The notes beneath the pieces are model-generated. The model saw only the letters and a list, made by a program, of their open reading frames with translations, ran no database searches and was not told the origin of the DNA. 23,762 nt of DNA from an uncultured Lachnospiraceae bacterium (GTDB lineage Bacteria > Bacillota > Clostridia > Lachnospirales > Lachnospiraceae), in assembly GCA_958446555.1 (NCBI GenBank), contig CAUCWU010000004.1, positions 1-23,762 on the forward strand, given 5' to 3'. Of the stretch, positions 22,089-23,762 are shown one piece after another. The translations under genes and the position numbers were made by a program. The number at the start of each line of letters is the position of its first letter. The first letter of the stretch is position 1.

Positions 22089-23762
22089 TTATTCACCTTT
22101 TGCGTCCAAAATCTCCATTAATGTCCACGCTGTGCGAATGTTATAGTTAGAAAACGCAAACAAACCTTTTCCTTCTCTGTTTACAGCGATTGCATATGGA
22201 AGACGCTCGTCTCCGACATGAAGTGTCTCATGCAGCTGGTACAGATAATCGTCGTTTTTTACAGTTACGCAGACAAGATTTAAATCTGAAGACAGTACTC
22301 TTTGAAGTGTCTCGTTCTTTAGAGGAGCTACATTTTCCAGCGCAATCACGATGCGATATCCATTCTTTTTGTATGTATCCTTGCATTCTAAGATTTCCTG
22401 GAACAAATGCTCAGTTGGCTCTTTTCCTGGATCAGCAAAAATGAGGACTGACTTTTGTCCCTGGTACAGTGAACTCATCAAAACTGGCTCTCCTACAAAT
22501 GTGCCATCCTTTTCGATTTGCTGAACAAGTGCATCTGCAAGAGTTGCCTCATGGCATTTCTTTGCAATTTGAGCTGGTGCCTGAACTAAGTTGAAAGTTC
22601 TATCAGCGTTCATTATGAAGCTACTTGCAATACAGCTGACACCACCGTCAATCTGACGCTGTGTCGTGATCACACGGTATGCGCCCGGCGCAAGTGCCAA
22701 TGTCTTTTCCTCATCTGGCTCTAATGAAAGATCCTCATAATTTAATGTCTGATAAGCGCCATCCTCAAAGCGGGCAATTGTCATATGAAGCCAATATTCA
22801 AGCTTACGACTTGACTTATTTACAAGAGTCAGTGTCACCTGATTTTCCTGATCGTCTGTCTTTTCCTGCTCTACCTCCATCGGCTCAAAGGCAAGCTTTC
22901 CATCTCTTTCGTAGACAGCCTCTGCCTTTCTGGTTACAGGATTTAAGCGAGCCGGAACACCAACTGCACGACAGATCTCCACAAAGACGACTCTCTTTGA
23001 AACCTCAGTGATCATCTCACACTTGATACAGCCATCTGCCTCTGCCGGCCAGTTTCCTGTTCCATAATCTGGCACCGTTTTTAATCCATGATTGATATAA
23101 TTCCATACTGCCTTCGCAGAAAGTGGCATATTTTCTTCAAATACCCTCTTTTCCTTTAGCAAGGATACAATCTTTTCTCTGCTTCCCATCAACTTCTCAT
23201 CGCCAGCGCGCGGTGCAAGCAAATATTTCTGGTAAAGCTCAGTTGAAAATTGATTTTTATATGGAAGTGATGCTCTTAAATAGGATGCCAACACTTCTGC
23301 CGACGTATCAAGAAAATCTTTATCTCGCAGGGTGTCAAGCATCAAGCGCTTATCCTCATCCGAAAATTCAGTAGTTTTCTGAAATGTTTCGATCTCTGAT
23401 CGATTTCCTCTTGCATTCACATAGTAGCGATTCCAAGGATCAGCCTCGGTGCTTGCATCTTCCTTTACAAATCCAGCCTCATAGTCTGCACGGATCTGCT
23501 CGCACTGTGCTAAGCGTTTCTCATGCTCTTCTTTCTGCGCACTGATATTCTTTGGCATTGACTCCATCGGTGGATTCAAATCAAAGCTTTCCTCTATTAT
23601 ACCAGTCATCTTTTCTGGGCAAACTGCATGCTCCATCTCAAGCACGAGACTTTGTGCCTTTCTCATATCGATTTTTTTGCCCAGATACTTTCCATCAAAA
23701 ACTGCACACACATACAGATCACCCTTACCTGTCACAAACGATACATTGCCGTTTTTATCGGT
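22089..23762 (-). CDS. Transglutaminase-like protein, C-terminal part (cut at right edge)
   Basis: The minus-strand frame is open to the window edge, so this is the last 557 residues of a larger protein; a GTG at 23735 is internal, since the frame and a sensible sequence (TDKNGNVSF before VTGKGDLYVCAVFDGKYLG) continue beyond it. The visible part begins with an Ig-like/carboxypeptidase-regulatory-type strand pattern, then a helical segment containing the motif NARGNRSEI, then a degenerate transglutaminase-like stretch, VFVEICRAVGVPARLNPVTRKAEA, without the expected catalytic cysteine context. The last 150 residues (SLYQGQKSVLIFADPGKEPTE to the end) look like a thioredoxin-fold domain without a CxxC motif. 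From recall of related clostridial proteins, the active transglutaminase core should lie in the missing N-terminal part. The role is unknown. Confidence 0.75.
   Translation of the reverse strand, partial: TDKNGNVSFVTGKGDLYVCAVFDGKYLGKKIDMRKAQSLVLEMEHAVCPEKMTGIIEESFDLNPPMESMPKNISAQKEEHEKRLAQCEQIRADYEAGFVKEDASTEADPWNRYYVNARGNRSEIETFQKTTEFSDEDKRLMLDTLRDKDFLDTSAEVLASYLRASLPYKNQFSTELYQKYLLAPRAGDEKLMGSREKIVSLLKEKRVFEENMPLSAKAVWNYINHGLKTVPDYGTGNWPAEADGCIKCEMITEVSKRVVFVEICRAVGVPARLNPVTRKAEAVYERDGKLAFEPMEVEQEKTDDQENQVTLTLVNKSSRKLEYWLHMTIARFEDGAYQTLNYEDLSLEPDEEKTLALAPGAYRVITTQRQIDGGVSCIASSFIMNADRTFNLVQAPAQIAKKCHEATLADALVQQIEKDGTFVGEPVLMSSLYQGQKSVLIFADPGKEPTEHLFQEILECKDTYKKNGYRIVIALENVAPLKNETLQRVLSSDLNLVCVTVKNDDYLYQLHETLHVGDERLPYAIAVNREGKGLFAFSNYNIRTAWTLMEILDAKGE

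Noticed and set aside
1..23762. CRISPR arrays, tRNA or rRNA genes, riboswitches and transposase genes
   Set aside because: Reading both strands by eye gave no regularly spaced repeats, no cloverleaf-like segments, no T-box core and no transposase-like protein.

Overview
The window looks like a chromosomal segment of a Gram-positive gut-type Clostridia bacterium, most likely a Lachnospiraceae. This rests on strong AGGAGG-type ribosome sites, moderate-to-low GC, LplB/LplC-type sugar permeases without a dedicated ATPase, clustered plant-polysaccharide genes and membrane HD-GYP signalling. The genus is not resolved. No rRNA, tRNA, CRISPR array, phage gene or transposase gene was seen.

Layout from left to right. 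(1) 1-714, minus: the N-terminal part of a MATE exporter, cut by the window edge. (2) 821-4321, minus: a CUT1 sugar ABC operon (binding protein, permease LplB-type, permease LplC-type), with hairpins between the binding protein and the first permease and a UUCG-capped terminator at the end. (3) 4558-7642, plus: a divergently transcribed serine beta-lactamase/CubicO-type hydrolase whose promoter -35 box sits in a perfect 8-bp dyad, followed by a complete MATE exporter. (4) 7670-12952, minus: a five-gene peptide ABC operon (binding protein, two permeases, two ATPases), again with a hairpin after the binding protein gene. (5) 13278-13682, plus: an Rrf2-family regulator with three cysteines, divergent from the peptide operon. 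(6) 13735-17277 minus and 17417-18355 plus: a divergent pair encoding a cytoplasmic GH115 alpha-glucuronidase and a cytoplasmic CE8 pectinesterase. (7) 18325-19620, minus: a membrane HD-GYP cyclic-di-GMP phosphodiesterase whose 3' end overlaps the pectinesterase gene. (8) 19725-19799, plus: a 24-codon tryptophan-rich micro-ORF with its own strong ribosome site, a candidate promoter and a terminator. (9) 19945-21966, minus: a cytidylate-kinase-like protein and an ArsB/NhaD-type permease, each with its own candidate promoter. (10) 22089 to the right edge, minus: the C-terminal part of a large transglutaminase-like protein.

How the parts may fit together: the sugar importer, GH115 and CE8 enzymes are all consistent with import of acidic plant oligosaccharides (glucuronoxylan or pectin fragments) and their trimming inside the cell. 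The peptide importer may be controlled by the neighbouring Rrf2 regulator. These links rest on gene neighbourhood only.

The observations most worth a second look are the micro-ORF divergent from the membrane HD-GYP gene (a possible peptide/c-di-GMP signalling pair), a REP-like palindrome and 39-bp tandem repeats inside the hydrolase coding sequence, the dyad over the hydrolase promoter, and two extracellular-type binding proteins that both lack the lipobox cysteine expected in Gram-positive bacteria.
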